Source: Aequorivita sublithincola DSM 14238
GTDB lineage: Bacteria; Bacteroidota; Bacteroidia; Flavobacteriales; Flavobacteriaceae
Reading direction: 5' to 3'
Assembly (NCBI RefSeq): GCF_000265385.1
Contig: NC_018013.1
Span: 1,825,001-1,889,000, forward strand
Length of the DNA stretch: 64,000 nucleotides
Shown here piece by piece: positions 26,028 to 35,264 of this stretch (the stretch's first letter is position 1; each line of letters starts with the position of its first letter). The notes beneath the pieces are model-generated. The model did no database searches and was not told the origin of the DNA. It saw only the letters and a list, made by a program, of their open reading frames with translations. Made by a program: the position numbers and the translations under genes.

Positions 26028-27026
26028 ATGAAAAAAATCACCAAAAAAACATACCTAGATTGGTATGAAAACATGCTCTTTTGGCGCAAGTTTGAAGATA
26101 AACTAGCGCAAGTATATATCAATCAAAAAGTAAGAGGTTTTTTACACCTCTATAATGGTCAAGAAGCCGTTTTAGCTGGTGCTTTGCACGCAATGGATCT
26201 TACTAAAGACAGAATGATAACGGCCTACAGAAACCACGTACAGCCAATCGGTATGGGCGTGGATCCAAAAAGAGTAATGGCAGAACTTTACGGAAAAGGA
26301 ACAGGAACTTCCCAAGGTTTGGGTGGCTCGATGCATATTTTTTCTAAAGAACATCGCTTTTACGGCGGACACGGTATTGTTGGTGGACAAATTCCTTTAG
26401 GAGCTGGTCTGGCTTTCGCAGATAAATATTTTGATAGAGATTCCGTAACCCTAACCTATATGGGCGATGGTGCAACGCGTCAAGGTTCGCTTCATGAAAC
26501 TTTTAACATGGCTATGCTTTGGAAACTTCCAGTAGTTTTCTGTGTTGAAAACAATGGGTATGCAATGGGAACTTCCGTTGCGCGAACCGCAAACCATACA
26601 GATATTTGGAAACTTGGTTTAGGGTATGAAATGCCTTGCAAACCAGTAGATGCAATGAAACCAGAGGTTGTTGCAAAAGAAATGGACGAAGCAATAAAAC
26701 GAGCTCGTCGTGGTGATGGCCCAACATTTTTGGAACTAAGAACCTATCGTTATCGCGGTCACTCAATGAGTGATGCGCAACATTACCGCACCAAAGAAGA
26801 AGTGGCTAAAAAGCAAGAAGAAGACCCAATTACTTATGTGCTTCACCAGATTTACGAAAATAAATGGGCAACTGAGGCTGAAATTAAAAAGATTGACAAG
26901 AAGGTAAAAGCCAAGGTGGAAGAATGTGAAAAATTCGCAGATGAATCTCCATATCCAGACAAAAATTTAATGTTTGACGTTGTTTACGAACAAGAGGATT
27001 ATCCTTTTTTATCAGATAAATTATAG
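26028..27026 (+). CDS. pdhA: Pyruvate dehydrogenase E1 component, alpha subunit
   Basis: The 332-residue thiamine-diphosphate-binding half of the pyruvate dehydrogenase E1, which decarboxylates pyruvate to acetyl-CoA with E2/E3. Motifs are RGFLHLYNGQEAV (about 36-48), GGSMHIFSKEHRFYGGHGIVG (phosphorylation-loop region, about 99-119) and the TPP motif GDGATRQGSLHE ending in ENNGYAMGT (about 146-185). The E2 gene starts three bases after the stop, so they are co-transcribed. The beta subunit gene is not in the window. Confidence 0.95.
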   Translation: MKKITKKTYLDWYENMLFWRKFEDKLAQVYINQKVRGFLHLYNGQEAVLAGALHAMDLTKDRMITAYRNHVQPIGMGVDPKRVMAELYGKGTGTSQGLGGSMHIFSKEHRFYGGHGIVGGQIPLGAGLAFADKYFDRDSVTLTYMGDGATRQGSLHETFNMAMLWKLPVVFCVENNGYAMGTSVARTANHTDIWKLGLGYEMPCKPVDAMKPEVVAKEMDEAIKRARRGDGPTFLELRTYRYRGHSMSDAQHYRTKEEVAKKQEEDPITYVLHQIYENKWATEAEIKKIDKKVKAKVEECEKFADESPYPDKNLMFDVVYEQEDYPFLSDKL

Positions 27027-27029
27027 AAA

Positions 27030-28805
27030 ATGGCAGAAGTAATAAACATGCCGCGTTTGAGCGACACGATGGAAGAAGGAACGGTAGCAACCTGGCTTAA
27101 AAAAGTAGGCGATACCGTAAAAGAAGGCGATATTCTTGCCGAAATTGAAACCGATAAAGCCACGATGGAGTTTGAGTCTTTTCACGAAGGAACATTGCTT
27201 CACATTGGTCTCAATGAAGGTGAAACCGCGCCAGTGGATACTCTTTTGGCTATTATTGGAAAAAAAGACGAAGATATTTCAGATTTAATTGGCGGAAAAT
27301 CTTCGGATAAGAAAGAAATATCGAAGGAAGATGAATCCAAAGATGAAAAAAAATCATCTGATAAAAAGAAGGATAAATCTGAAGATGAGGAAGAAGATGA
27401 TGATTCTTCAGAAAAAGATGCTAATGAAAAAGAGGAATCTGACGACGAAGATTCAGACGAAGATGGAAAATCTGAAAGTTCTTCAGATTCTGCTGAATTA
27501 CCAGAGGGCGTTGAAATAATTACAATGCCACGACTAAGCGATACAATGACCGAAGGAACTGTTGCATCTTGGCTCAAAAAAGAAGGTGATAAAGTAGAAG
27601 AAGGCGATATTCTTGCCGAAATTGAAACCGATAAAGCCACGATGGAATTTGAATCATTCTATTCAGGCACATTACTCAAAATAGCTATAGATGAAGGCGA
27701 TTCTTCTCCTGTTGATGCAGTTCTTGCTATAATTGGCCCAAAAGGAACTGATTTTTCTGGTCTATTGGAAAATTATAAAAAAGGAGGAAAGTCTTCAAGC
27801 AAAAAGGAAACTTCTTCAGAAGAAAAGTCTTCCAAAGAAGATAAAAAAGAAGATAAAAAAGAAGAAAAGAAAAGTTCTGATAATGCTTCAGAAAAAGAAG
27901 GAACTAAGAAGGAAACTACTTTAGATAAAAAATCTGAGTCTTCACAAACTACAAACGAAGGCCGAATTTTCGCTTCGCCTTTAGCTAAAGTTTTGGCTGA
28001 AGAAAAAGGAATAAATCTACGTCAAGTTAACGGAAGCGGCGAAAATGGACGTATCATAAAAAGTGATATTGAGAACTACCAGCCAGCTGCTGGTGGCGGA
28101 GAAGCTTACACTCCAGTAGGAACCGAAAGTTTTGAGGAAGTGAAAAACTCCCAAATGCGTAAAACAATTGCAAAACGTTTGGCTGAATCTAAATTCTCTG
28201 CACCAGAATATTATTTAACTGTTGAGTTGGATATGGATTACGCAATTGCCGCTCGTGAAGCGATTAATGCAGATCCAGATGTAAAAATATCTTTTAACGA
28301 TATGGTTATAAAAGCCTGTGCGATGGCTTTAAGAAAACATCCGCAAGTAAATAGTCAGTGGACTCCAGAAGCAACCAGAATCGCAAAGCATATCCACATT
28401 GGTGTGGCAGTTGCGGTTGATGAGGGATTATTGGTTCCTGTTCTAAAATTTGCAGACCAAATGACCTTTTCTCAAATTGGCAGACATGTAAAAGAACTTG
28501 CTGGAAAAGCGCGAAATAAAAAAATTACACCAGCCGAAATGGAAGGCAGTACGTTTACAGTTTCAAATCTTGGAATGTTTGGAATCACTGAATTCACATC
28601 TATTATAAACCAACCAAATTCCGCAATTTTATCTGTTGGCGCAATTGTTCAAAAACCAGTTGTTAAAAATGGTCAAATTGCAGTTGGTAATACAATGATA
28701 GTAACTTTGGCCTGCGATCACAGAACTGTGGATGGCGCAACGGGTGCGAAATTTTTACAAACATTACGACAGTATATTGAGAATCCTGTAACGATGTTTG
28801 TTTAA
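27030..28805 (+). CDS. pdhC: Dihydrolipoamide acetyltransferase (pyruvate dehydrogenase E2)
   Basis: A 591-residue E2 core protein. It has two lipoyl domains with lysines in ETDKATMEF at residues 43 and 202, a peripheral-subunit-binding domain (FASPLAKVLAEEKGINL, about 311-345) and the catalytic domain ending CDHRTVDGATG (His564). The linkers are unusual: a strongly acidic Ser/Asp/Glu/Lys stretch (about 90-160) and a Lys/Ser/Glu stretch (about 255-305), where Ala/Pro linkers are common. A 49-base identical repeat (27121-27169 and 27598-27646) encodes the two lipoyl cores. It is in an operon with pdhA. Confidence 0.96.
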   Translation: MAEVINMPRLSDTMEEGTVATWLKKVGDTVKEGDILAEIETDKATMEFESFHEGTLLHIGLNEGETAPVDTLLAIIGKKDEDISDLIGGKSSDKKEISKEDESKDEKKSSDKKKDKSEDEEEDDDSSEKDANEKEESDDEDSDEDGKSESSSDSAELPEGVEIITMPRLSDTMTEGTVASWLKKEGDKVEEGDILAEIETDKATMEFESFYSGTLLKIAIDEGDSSPVDAVLAIIGPKGTDFSGLLENYKKGGKSSSKKETSSEEKSSKEDKKEDKKEEKKSSDNASEKEGTKKETTLDKKSESSQTTNEGRIFASPLAKVLAEEKGINLRQVNGSGENGRIIKSDIENYQPAAGGGEAYTPVGTESFEEVKNSQMRKTIAKRLAESKFSAPEYYLTVELDMDYAIAAREAINADPDVKISFNDMVIKACAMALRKHPQVNSQWTPEATRIAKHIHIGVAVAVDEGLLVPVLKFADQMTFSQIGRHVKELAGKARNKKITPAEMEGSTFTVSNLGMFGITEFTSIINQPNSAILSVGAIVQKPVVKNGQIAVGNTMIVTLACDHRTVDGATGAKFLQTLRQYIENPVTMFV

Positions 28806-28857
28806 CCAATTGTGGTAGGCACGAGATTATTCAAGCGCCTACTGATATTTAAAAAAC

Positions 28858-29538
28858 ATGAAAAACATAATAATTACAGGAACTTCCCGCGGCATCGGTT
28901 TCGAAATGGTTAAACTATTTTCTGAAGCGGGCCACAATGTTCTAGCACTTTCACGAAATTCAAAACCAATTTCAGATTTAAAACTGAAAAATGTTACTGC
29001 ACTAGAATTCGATATTGCAGACGAATCTGAAATTGTAAAACTTTCAGCTTTTCTTCAAACGGGAATGAAAACTGTTGCTATTTTAATAAACAATGCAGGC
29101 TATTTAGTAAACAAACCTTTCGCTGAAATTTCTGCGGAAGAATTCAAAAAATGTTATGATGTAAACGTTTTTGGCGTTGCTTCATTGATGCGAACAGTGC
29201 TTCCGTTTATGAAGAAAGAAGGACACGTAGTGAACATTAGTAGTATGGGCGGCATTCAGGGAAGCGTTAAATTTCCTGGTCTAAGCGCATACAGTAGTAG
29301 TAAAGGTGCAATCATTACTTTAACCGAATTGCTTGCTGAAGAATACAAAGAAACAGGTCCTTCCTTCAATGTGATGGCTTTGGGCTCTGTGCAAACTGAA
29401 ATGCTGGAAGAAGCCTTCCCAGGATTTAAAGCGCCACTTTCAGCAACCGAAATGGCGCAGTATATTATGAATTTTTCTCTTACCGGAAATAAATTCTACA
29501 ACGGAAAAATATTGCAAGTTTCAAGCACTACTCCTTAA
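28858..29538 (+). CDS. Short-chain dehydrogenase/reductase
   Basis: A 226-residue NAD(P)-dependent oxidoreductase of the classical SDR family. It has the nucleotide-binding motif TGTSRGIGFEM (about 7-17), the NNAG motif (about 77-80), the catalytic Ser in ISSMGG and the YSSSKGA motif (Tyr and Lys, about 142-148). The substrate is unknown. It follows pdhC by 52 bases and overlaps the convergent PepSY gene by 11 bases. Confidence 0.93.
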   Translation: MKNIIITGTSRGIGFEMVKLFSEAGHNVLALSRNSKPISDLKLKNVTALEFDIADESEIVKLSAFLQTGMKTVAILINNAGYLVNKPFAEISAEEFKKCYDVNVFGVASLMRTVLPFMKKEGHVVNISSMGGIQGSVKFPGLSAYSSSKGAIITLTELLAEEYKETGPSFNVMALGSVQTEMLEEAFPGFKAPLSATEMAQYIMNFSLTGNKFYNGKILQVSSTTP

Positions 29539-30697
29539 CTTTAACCTTCTGCATTTTCTTGCTTTTTCTATTTTTCTTATTCAACTTATTCAGCCAAATA
29601 ATAGTTCCAGTTATTGGAAGACTTGTAGCAATCAAGCAGGAAATAAAGTAGATGGTTTTTGAAAACCATCCAAAGATAGTTCCCGTATGAATTGCTTTTA
29701 TGGAGCTCGCAATCTGAACATTTAAAGGTTTTTCTGAAAAAAGTTCTTTTGAAATGATACTTCCATCGCGATCAATTTTTAGTTCGTCTGAAGCAGTTTG
29801 AAGAAAATCTTGATCGTGATATTTTCGAACGCTAAAAATTTCTGATTCATCTTTAGGAATTTGGAAAACAGTTGTTCCTTCAAAAACAAGTTCGCTTTCT
29901 GTGATTTTTAATATTTCAGCAAAACTTAAGGTATCTTCATTTTGAGGAATTTTAGAATCTATTTTCGGACCGCCGCCGCGACCTCCGAAAACTTCTGTAC
30001 CAAGAACAGCGCTTCCCGCATCTCTGTACCATTCAAAAGACCAAAACAGTCCGGTGAGCGACATAATCACTAAAAATACAGCAGTGTAAAAGCCTAAAGT
30101 AACGTGCAAATCGTGGTTTATTCGTTTCCATTTTCCACGCCAATCGATTTTGAAACCGGGTTTTAGACTCTTCCATTTTAGTTTTTTTAATTTCTTATTC
30201 GGAAACCAAAGTACAATTCCAGTGATGGAAATTATTAAAAAGATAATGGTTGCAATCCCAACAATGGGCCTACCTATTTTCAAATCTAGCAATAACCAAC
30301 GGTGCAATTTAAAGTTTGTCATAAAAAGACCGTCTAATGGATTTTCAGCTTTTTTCACATAATTACCCTTGTACTGATCTATAAAAAAAGAAGTTCCACG
30401 TCTGTCTTCTTCATTCGTTTTTACCGAAAACTCATAAGGTTTTGTCTTTTCAAGATTAATGGTGACACGCATCACTTCGCCTTCGGAAGCAAGGGTTTCT
30501 TTCAATTTTTCTATAGGAAGAATTTCTGTAGTAGGCGAAACAATTACTTCTTCCGCAAAAAGACTTTTTATTTCTTCTTCAAAAGTAAGAACAGTTCCTG
30601 TAAGGCAGATTATCACTAAGATGATTCCACTTCCAATTCCTAACCATAAATGGATGTCGTTAATAAATTTCCGAAGGGTGTATTTTTTTTTCTTCAT
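29528..30697 (-). CDS. PepSY-associated transmembrane protein
   Basis: A 389-residue inner-membrane protein of the PepSY_TM family, common beside siderophore receptors and thought to act in ferric-siderophore reduction or iron handling. It has a first helix at about 15-36 (LWLGIGSGIILVIICLTGTV), two more near 150-170 and 198-220, and a last helix near 345-370. Periplasmic PepSY domains lie between them, and the tail is basic. It lies 99 bases downstream of the siderophore-receptor gene on the same strand, with a hairpin between them that may reduce read-through. Confidence 0.88.
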   Translation of the reverse strand: MKKKKYTLRKFINDIHLWLGIGSGIILVIICLTGTVLTFEEEIKSLFAEEVIVSPTTEILPIEKLKETLASEGEVMRVTINLEKTKPYEFSVKTNEEDRRGTSFFIDQYKGNYVKKAENPLDGLFMTNFKLHRWLLLDLKIGRPIVGIATIIFLIISITGIVLWFPNKKLKKLKWKSLKPGFKIDWRGKWKRINHDLHVTLGFYTAVFLVIMSLTGLFWSFEWYRDAGSAVLGTEVFGGRGGGPKIDSKIPQNEDTLSFAEILKITESELVFEGTTVFQIPKDESEIFSVRKYHDQDFLQTASDELKIDRDGSIISKELFSEKPLNVQIASSIKAIHTGTIFGWFSKTIYFISCLIATSLPITGTIIWLNKLNKKNRKSKKMQKVKVKE

Positions 30698-30750
30698 ATA
30701 TGGTTTTTAATAACGGAATCTTCCGCGATTCAGGATTTAGACGACAAATT

Positions 30751-30776
30751 AAAAGGCACAACCTAAGTCGTGCCTT
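30751..30776 (-). terminator. Hairpin between siderophore receptor and PepSY genes
   Basis: On the minus strand AAGGCACGACTTAGGTTGTG continues as CCTTTT, forming an 8-9 bp stem followed by T-rich sequence. It lies 20 bases behind the receptor stop, so it probably terminates or attenuates transcription before the PepSY gene. Confidence 0.65.
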
Positions 30777-30796
30777 CGCACTTAACAATCAAACAA

Positions 30797-33178
30797 CTAA
30801 AAATTATAGCGCAGTACTCCTGCAAAGTTTCTTGGATCAGTTTGGTTTATATAGCTTGTTCTGTAAGCGTTATAGCCAATTTTGTCAAACACATTATTCA
30901 ATAAAAATTGAAAACTCCAGTTTTGGTTGAATTGGTATTCTGCTTGAAAATTCACCAAAGTATAAGCATCAACATTAAATGGTTTTTGGCCAGGAACAAT
31001 TCCTTGATGAGTGATTGCGCCAGAAGACCAGTCGTTTATTGGACGTTCGCCAGTAAAATAGGCTCCAGCACCCAAGGAAAGACCTTCCAAAGTATTGTTT
31101 CTGAAGGAATAATTGACGTAAGCATTAAATGTATGTTTGGGCGTGTTTAATGGCTCTGAACCGTAAACATAAGAAGTGTGCTCTTTGTACTGCGCATCAA
31201 TATATGCGTAACCGCCAATCAGTTCTAAATTTTCTAAAGGTCTTCCGGTAAGTTCTACTTCAATTCCCTGACGTTGGTCGTTTCCGCCTTTTGCGTAGTA
31301 TAGAATGTTCGCCCAAGTTTCATCGTAAACAGGAAGGTTTATATTCTTGTTATTGATTTTATATAGCGTTAAATTGAAGCGTAAACGGTCGTTAAGCCAA
31401 GTGGTTTTGAAACCTGTTTCCAATTGGTCATAACGCTCGTTGCCCAATTCTTCGCCATTCTCGCCTAATCGCGCGGCAGAACGCGGGTAGGAGCTGTTTG
31501 TATAGGAAACAAAAAGATTCACATTTTTGATTGGGGAAATGATAATTCCTCCCAATGGATTGAAAGCATCGCTTCGTGTATTTTCAACTTCAGAAATGGT
31601 TTCAGTAGAGCTATATCTCGCACCCAAAAAGGTTTTTAACCAAGAGTTCCACGAAATTACGTCTTGCGCCACAAAGCCTAATGAATTTGTTTTTCCGCCG
31701 TTTAGGTTTGCTTCATCAAGCGAAATATTAGGCAATCTGTGTTCAATATTTTGAAATACATTGATTGTGTCCACAACTGCCGTTGATTGCCTGGCTGTAC
31801 TAAAATGTGAAGAACGATAGTCAAACCCAATTTGAAAAGTGTGTTTTATGGAACCTGTGTAAATTTTATCCCCAATTAAATCGAACTGAAGCACACTATT
31901 ATCATCGTCTCGTGTAGAAGTTGAATAGCTTCGTTGACGCACATTATATAGCGGAAATTCATTCACTTCAATAGTTTTATTCAATTTTGCACCTTTATCA
32001 TCCAATTTTAAAGATGAACTGTAGAAAGCACCTTTTAAAGTAAGTTTATCACTCAATTCGTGATCCATTCGGACTGCATAAGTTGTATTCTGAGTTATAG
32101 AACGATCATTTTCAAAACCTAAAAACTGCGAATGTGGAAGGTCATAAATTGCGTTTGTATCGTTTTCAGCTAAGTTTACAGTTCCTAAATCTGGCGTTCG
32201 GCTGTCGTAATAATGGTCTAATTCTAGCGTTACTGTTGTTTTGTCATTTATTTTCCATTCAAAAGAAGGATTGAAGTAAAAGCTTTCTTTTTCAACCAAA
32301 TCTCTAAAACTATCAGCTCTTTCCAAAGCACCATTTAAACGAAAAGCGATGTTTTTTTCTTTGTTTAAAGGGCCAAAAACATCGAAGGTTGGCCGAATTT
32401 TTCCAAAGCTTCCACCGCGTAAACTCACGCTTCCGCCAGTAGTATATTTTGGAGTTTTAGTAACTATGTTAATGATTCCGCCGGGACTTCCTAAATCTGT
32501 AGCAACTCCTTGAGTTATGGAAGCAGTTCCTTTCAAAACTTGAATATTGTCAACGCCTTGCATATCGGTTAAAATTCCAACGCCACGAAAGTCTGAATGT
32601 ATGCGAACTCCATTTTTAAGTATTGGAATTCCTCTAAACCCACGAGAAGACATACTTTCTCGCTTGTTGCCATAGGTTGCGAAAGTGTAAACACCTGGAA
32701 CGTTTTTAGTGGCATCAGAAATACTCAAAGCACCTTGATCTTCAATCAATTTTTCTGAAAGAACGGATATACTTTGAATTTGTTCGTACGTTTTTAAAGG
32801 CAAACGCGTAATGGATTCTATTTTGTCAGGACGGTCATTTCGGTTTCCGAAAACTTCCACTTGATCCAGCTCATTATCGTGAGTAAGCTGAAAAATAATG
32901 CCACTTAAAACAGGTTCATTAAGATTTATGGCTACAGTTGCAGGTTTGAATCCTACGGCACTTGTGGTAAGTTGCCAAAGGCCATAAGGAATATTTGGTA
33001 TGGTAAAATTTCCATCCTCATCTGCGGCACTGCCTTTTTTAAGTTCAGAAATATATGCGCTTGCAAAAGGAATGGGATTATTGTCGCTATCTGTTATAGA
33101 GCCTGTAATTTTAGCTACTTCTTGAGCCACAATAACGTGAGCACAGAGGATGAAAAGTAGGGTAGTAATAAATTTCAT
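30797..33178 (-). CDS. TonB-dependent siderophore receptor
   Basis: A 793-residue outer-membrane receptor. It has a signal peptide (about 1-18), a CarboxypepD-regulatory-like beta domain (about 22-105, starting ITGSITDSDNNPIPFASAYI), a plug domain with VLKGTASITQGVATDLGSPGG (about 213-233), and a 22-strand barrel ending in the aromatic signature FAGVLRYNF. The match to the FhuA/FpvA-like siderophore class is good, but the ligand cannot be named. Uptake would depend on a TonB system such as that at 4.6-6.6 kb. Its promoter carries iron-box-like dyads. Confidence 0.93.
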   Translation of the reverse strand: MKFITTLLFILCAHVIVAQEVAKITGSITDSDNNPIPFASAYISELKKGSAADEDGNFTIPNIPYGLWQLTTSAVGFKPATVAINLNEPVLSGIIFQLTHDNELDQVEVFGNRNDRPDKIESITRLPLKTYEQIQSISVLSEKLIEDQGALSISDATKNVPGVYTFATYGNKRESMSSRGFRGIPILKNGVRIHSDFRGVGILTDMQGVDNIQVLKGTASITQGVATDLGSPGGIINIVTKTPKYTTGGSVSLRGGSFGKIRPTFDVFGPLNKEKNIAFRLNGALERADSFRDLVEKESFYFNPSFEWKINDKTTVTLELDHYYDSRTPDLGTVNLAENDTNAIYDLPHSQFLGFENDRSITQNTTYAVRMDHELSDKLTLKGAFYSSSLKLDDKGAKLNKTIEVNEFPLYNVRQRSYSTSTRDDDNSVLQFDLIGDKIYTGSIKHTFQIGFDYRSSHFSTARQSTAVVDTINVFQNIEHRLPNISLDEANLNGGKTNSLGFVAQDVISWNSWLKTFLGARYSSTETISEVENTRSDAFNPLGGIIISPIKNVNLFVSYTNSSYPRSAARLGENGEELGNERYDQLETGFKTTWLNDRLRFNLTLYKINNKNINLPVYDETWANILYYAKGGNDQRQGIEVELTGRPLENLELIGGYAYIDAQYKEHTSYVYGSEPLNTPKHTFNAYVNYSFRNNTLEGLSLGAGAYFTGERPINDWSSGAITHQGIVPGQKPFNVDAYTLVNFQAEYQFNQNWSFQFLLNNVFDKIGYNAYRTSYINQTDPRNFAGVLRYNF

Positions 33179-33190
33179 TTGGAGATTATT

Positions 33191-33274
33191 TTTATTTAGA
33201 CTGAATATAATTAAGCGACAAATATATTACCTGATTTTACAATTTCAAAGTTTATTTAGAATTGTTTTAAATAA
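33191..33274 (-). promoter_or_regulatory. Promoter of the siderophore receptor with iron-box-like dyads
   Basis: On the minus strand TTTG (33246-33249) and TATATTTG (33219-33226) are spaced by 19 bases, a textbook Bacteroidota promoter. TTTATTTAGA occurs at 33191-33200 (downstream of the -7) and again at 33251-33260 (upstream of the -33). The second copy is part of a 23-base dyad with arms TTATTTA and TAAATAA. This arrangement suggests repression by an iron-sensing Fur or DtxR-type regulator, which is an inference. Confidence 0.6.
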
Positions 33275-33423
33275 AAATATATAAGCGATTGATACTAAAA
33301 TAAGTGGAATTGAATTTATTTTCTAGGAAGTTCTATTATCTGCCATTTTAAGCTGAAAAACCACGTTATATTGGCAAAGACTCTTTATTTTTGAAGACGA
33401 ACAATCTTAGTTTTTTTGCTTTT

Positions 33424-34020
33424 ATGACAGAAATACTTGAAAAATACATTCCCCAAGCTTCCGTAGTTTCAGCCTTTGAACTTATAAAAACGCATAAAGT
33501 TCATCTAAAGATTGTGAATGAACGCGTTACTCGCCACGGCGATTACCAAAAAATGCCGAATGGACAACATAAAATTACAGTCAATGCTTCGCTGAATAAA
33601 TATCGATTCTTAATCACGTTGGTTCACGAGATAGCGCATTTGGAAGCTTTTACAAAATATGGAAGACTCATAAAGCCACATGGTTTGGAGTGGAAACGGA
33701 CATTTCAGCTTTTGATGTTACCATTTTTGCGTCCAGAAGTTTTCCCAAATCAGCTGTTGCCATTGCTGGCGCGTCATTTCAAAAATCCAAAAGCTTCCAG
33801 TGATACAGACGCTAAGCTCGCCTTGGCTTTAAAGCAGTTTGACCCAGAGAACGATAAAAACTATATCTTTGAAATCCCCTTCGGTGGGCATTTTAGATTG
33901 TACAACGGTAAAATTTTTAAACGTGGAAATCAACGTGTAAAACGCTTTGAATGCTTAGAGGTTTCAACTGGAAGAACGTATCTTTTTAATCCTAATGCGG
34001 AAGTGGAGTTTTTGAAGTGA
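33424..34020 (+). CDS. SprT-like metallopeptidase-domain protein
   Basis: A 198-residue protein with the zinc motif LVHEIAHLEAF (about 76-86 from this start), as in SprT/Spartan-like proteins. The C-terminal part (RGNQRVKRFECLEVSTGRTYLF) lacks the usual four-cysteine ribbon, keeping only one cysteine. ATG 33424 is preferred over the TTG at 33391 because it gives MTEILEKYIPQASV. Substrate and role are unknown in bacteria. The mannose-1-phosphate guanylyltransferase gene follows after 164 bases. Confidence 0.85.
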   Translation: MTEILEKYIPQASVVSAFELIKTHKVHLKIVNERVTRHGDYQKMPNGQHKITVNASLNKYRFLITLVHEIAHLEAFTKYGRLIKPHGLEWKRTFQLLMLPFLRPEVFPNQLLPLLARHFKNPKASSDTDAKLALALKQFDPENDKNYIFEIPFGGHFRLYNGKIFKRGNQRVKRFECLEVSTGRTYLFNPNAEVEFLK

Positions 34021-34184
34021 ACCACGTACCAAGACATAAATGAACCACGACTACAGAGTCAGGATATAGTGATACAGAAAGGGTTATATATTAGATGAAT
34101 ATTAAATTTGCGAAAGAGAATTTCGAGCAATCCGAAATCGTCGTGGGTCGTGTTTCCCTTAAGTCGTGTCTTTAAAATTAAACT

Positions 34185-35264
34185 ATGAACAAAGATTATT
34201 ATGCAGTAATTATGGCCGGCGGCATTGGATCGCGATTTTGGCCTGTTAGTACCGAAGTATTTCCAAAGCAATTTCACGATATGCTTGGAACGGGGCAAAC
34301 TTTGCTGCAAAAAACTTTTTCGCGGCTTAACAAAATTATCCCTTCAGAAAATATTTACATTCTTACTAATGAAATGTATCTGGAAATTACACTAAAACAA
34401 CTTCCAGAAATTTCTGAGAAACAAGTTGTTTTAGAGCCCGCAATGCGAAATACGGCGCCTTGTATTTTACTTTCGGCTTTAAAAATTAAAAAGAGAAATC
34501 CAAATGCCATAATGCTCGTAGCGCCAAGCGATCATTGGATTGAAGATGAAAGAGCTTTTGCACAAGATGTGCAAGCTTGTTTTGATGCCGCTCAACGCGA
34601 TGACATTTTACTTACATTAGGAATTGAACCAACCTTCCCAAATACAGGTTTTGGATATATTGAAAGTGATAAAAACGATTCTTCTGAAATTAAAAAAGTA
34701 AAGCAATTTTGTGAAAAGCCAGATTATGAAACAGCAAAACAATTTCTAAATGCTGGAAATTTTCTTTGGAATGCAGGAATATTTATTTGGAGCGCAAAAA
34801 ATATTGTTGCTTCTTTTGAAAAGCATTTAACTGAAATGAATTCATTGTTTTCAAAAGGAATGGCTTTTTTGAACACTTCCGAAGAAAAAATATTCATAGA
34901 AGAGAATTATTCCGAAGCCCAAAATATTTCTATTGACTACGGAATTCTTGAAAAAGCTGATAATGTTTATCTAAAAAAAGCAACTTTTGATTGGAATGAT
35001 TTGGGAACATGGGGCGCACTTTATGATAAGCTTGAAAAAGATGAAAACAATAATTCGGTGGTAAATGCGGAAACTTTTGTAAAAGATTCCAAGAATAATA
35101 TGATTTTTATGGCTTCAAAAAAACTAGTTGTTTTGGACGGAATTGAAGACTATATTGTGGTCGATAAAGAAGATGTTTTACTTTTGTTTCCGAAGCAAAA
35201 GGAACAAGAGATTAAGGAGCTTCTAAAAGAAGTTTCAAAAAAATTTGGTAAAAAGTATTTATAA
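34185..35264 (+). CDS. manC: Mannose-1-phosphate guanylyltransferase
   Basis: Makes GDP-mannose from mannose-1-phosphate and GTP for polysaccharides and glycoconjugates. The nucleotide-binding motif AGGIGSRFWPVS (about 11-22), FPKQF (about 26-30), the PSDHWI metal-binding motif (about 109-114), FCEKPD and WNAGIFIW are all present. At 359 residues it has only the transferase part, without the isomerase domain of bifunctional ManC. The DUF389 gene starts on the next base after its stop. Confidence 0.93.
   Translation: MNKDYYAVIMAGGIGSRFWPVSTEVFPKQFHDMLGTGQTLLQKTFSRLNKIIPSENIYILTNEMYLEITLKQLPEISEKQVVLEPAMRNTAPCILLSALKIKKRNPNAIMLVAPSDHWIEDERAFAQDVQACFDAAQRDDILLTLGIEPTFPNTGFGYIESDKNDSSEIKKVKQFCEKPDYETAKQFLNAGNFLWNAGIFIWSAKNIVASFEKHLTEMNSLFSKGMAFLNTSEEKIFIEENYSEAQNISIDYGILEKADNVYLKKATFDWNDLGTWGALYDKLEKDENNNSVVNAETFVKDSKNNMIFMASKKLVVLDGIEDYIVVDKEDVLLLFPKQKEQEIKELLKEVSKKFGKKYL

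Noticed and set aside
27200..27640. 146-codon minus-strand frame opposite pdhC
   Set aside because: Its serine-rich translation is simply the complement of the acidic Ser/Asp/Glu linker codons of pdhC.
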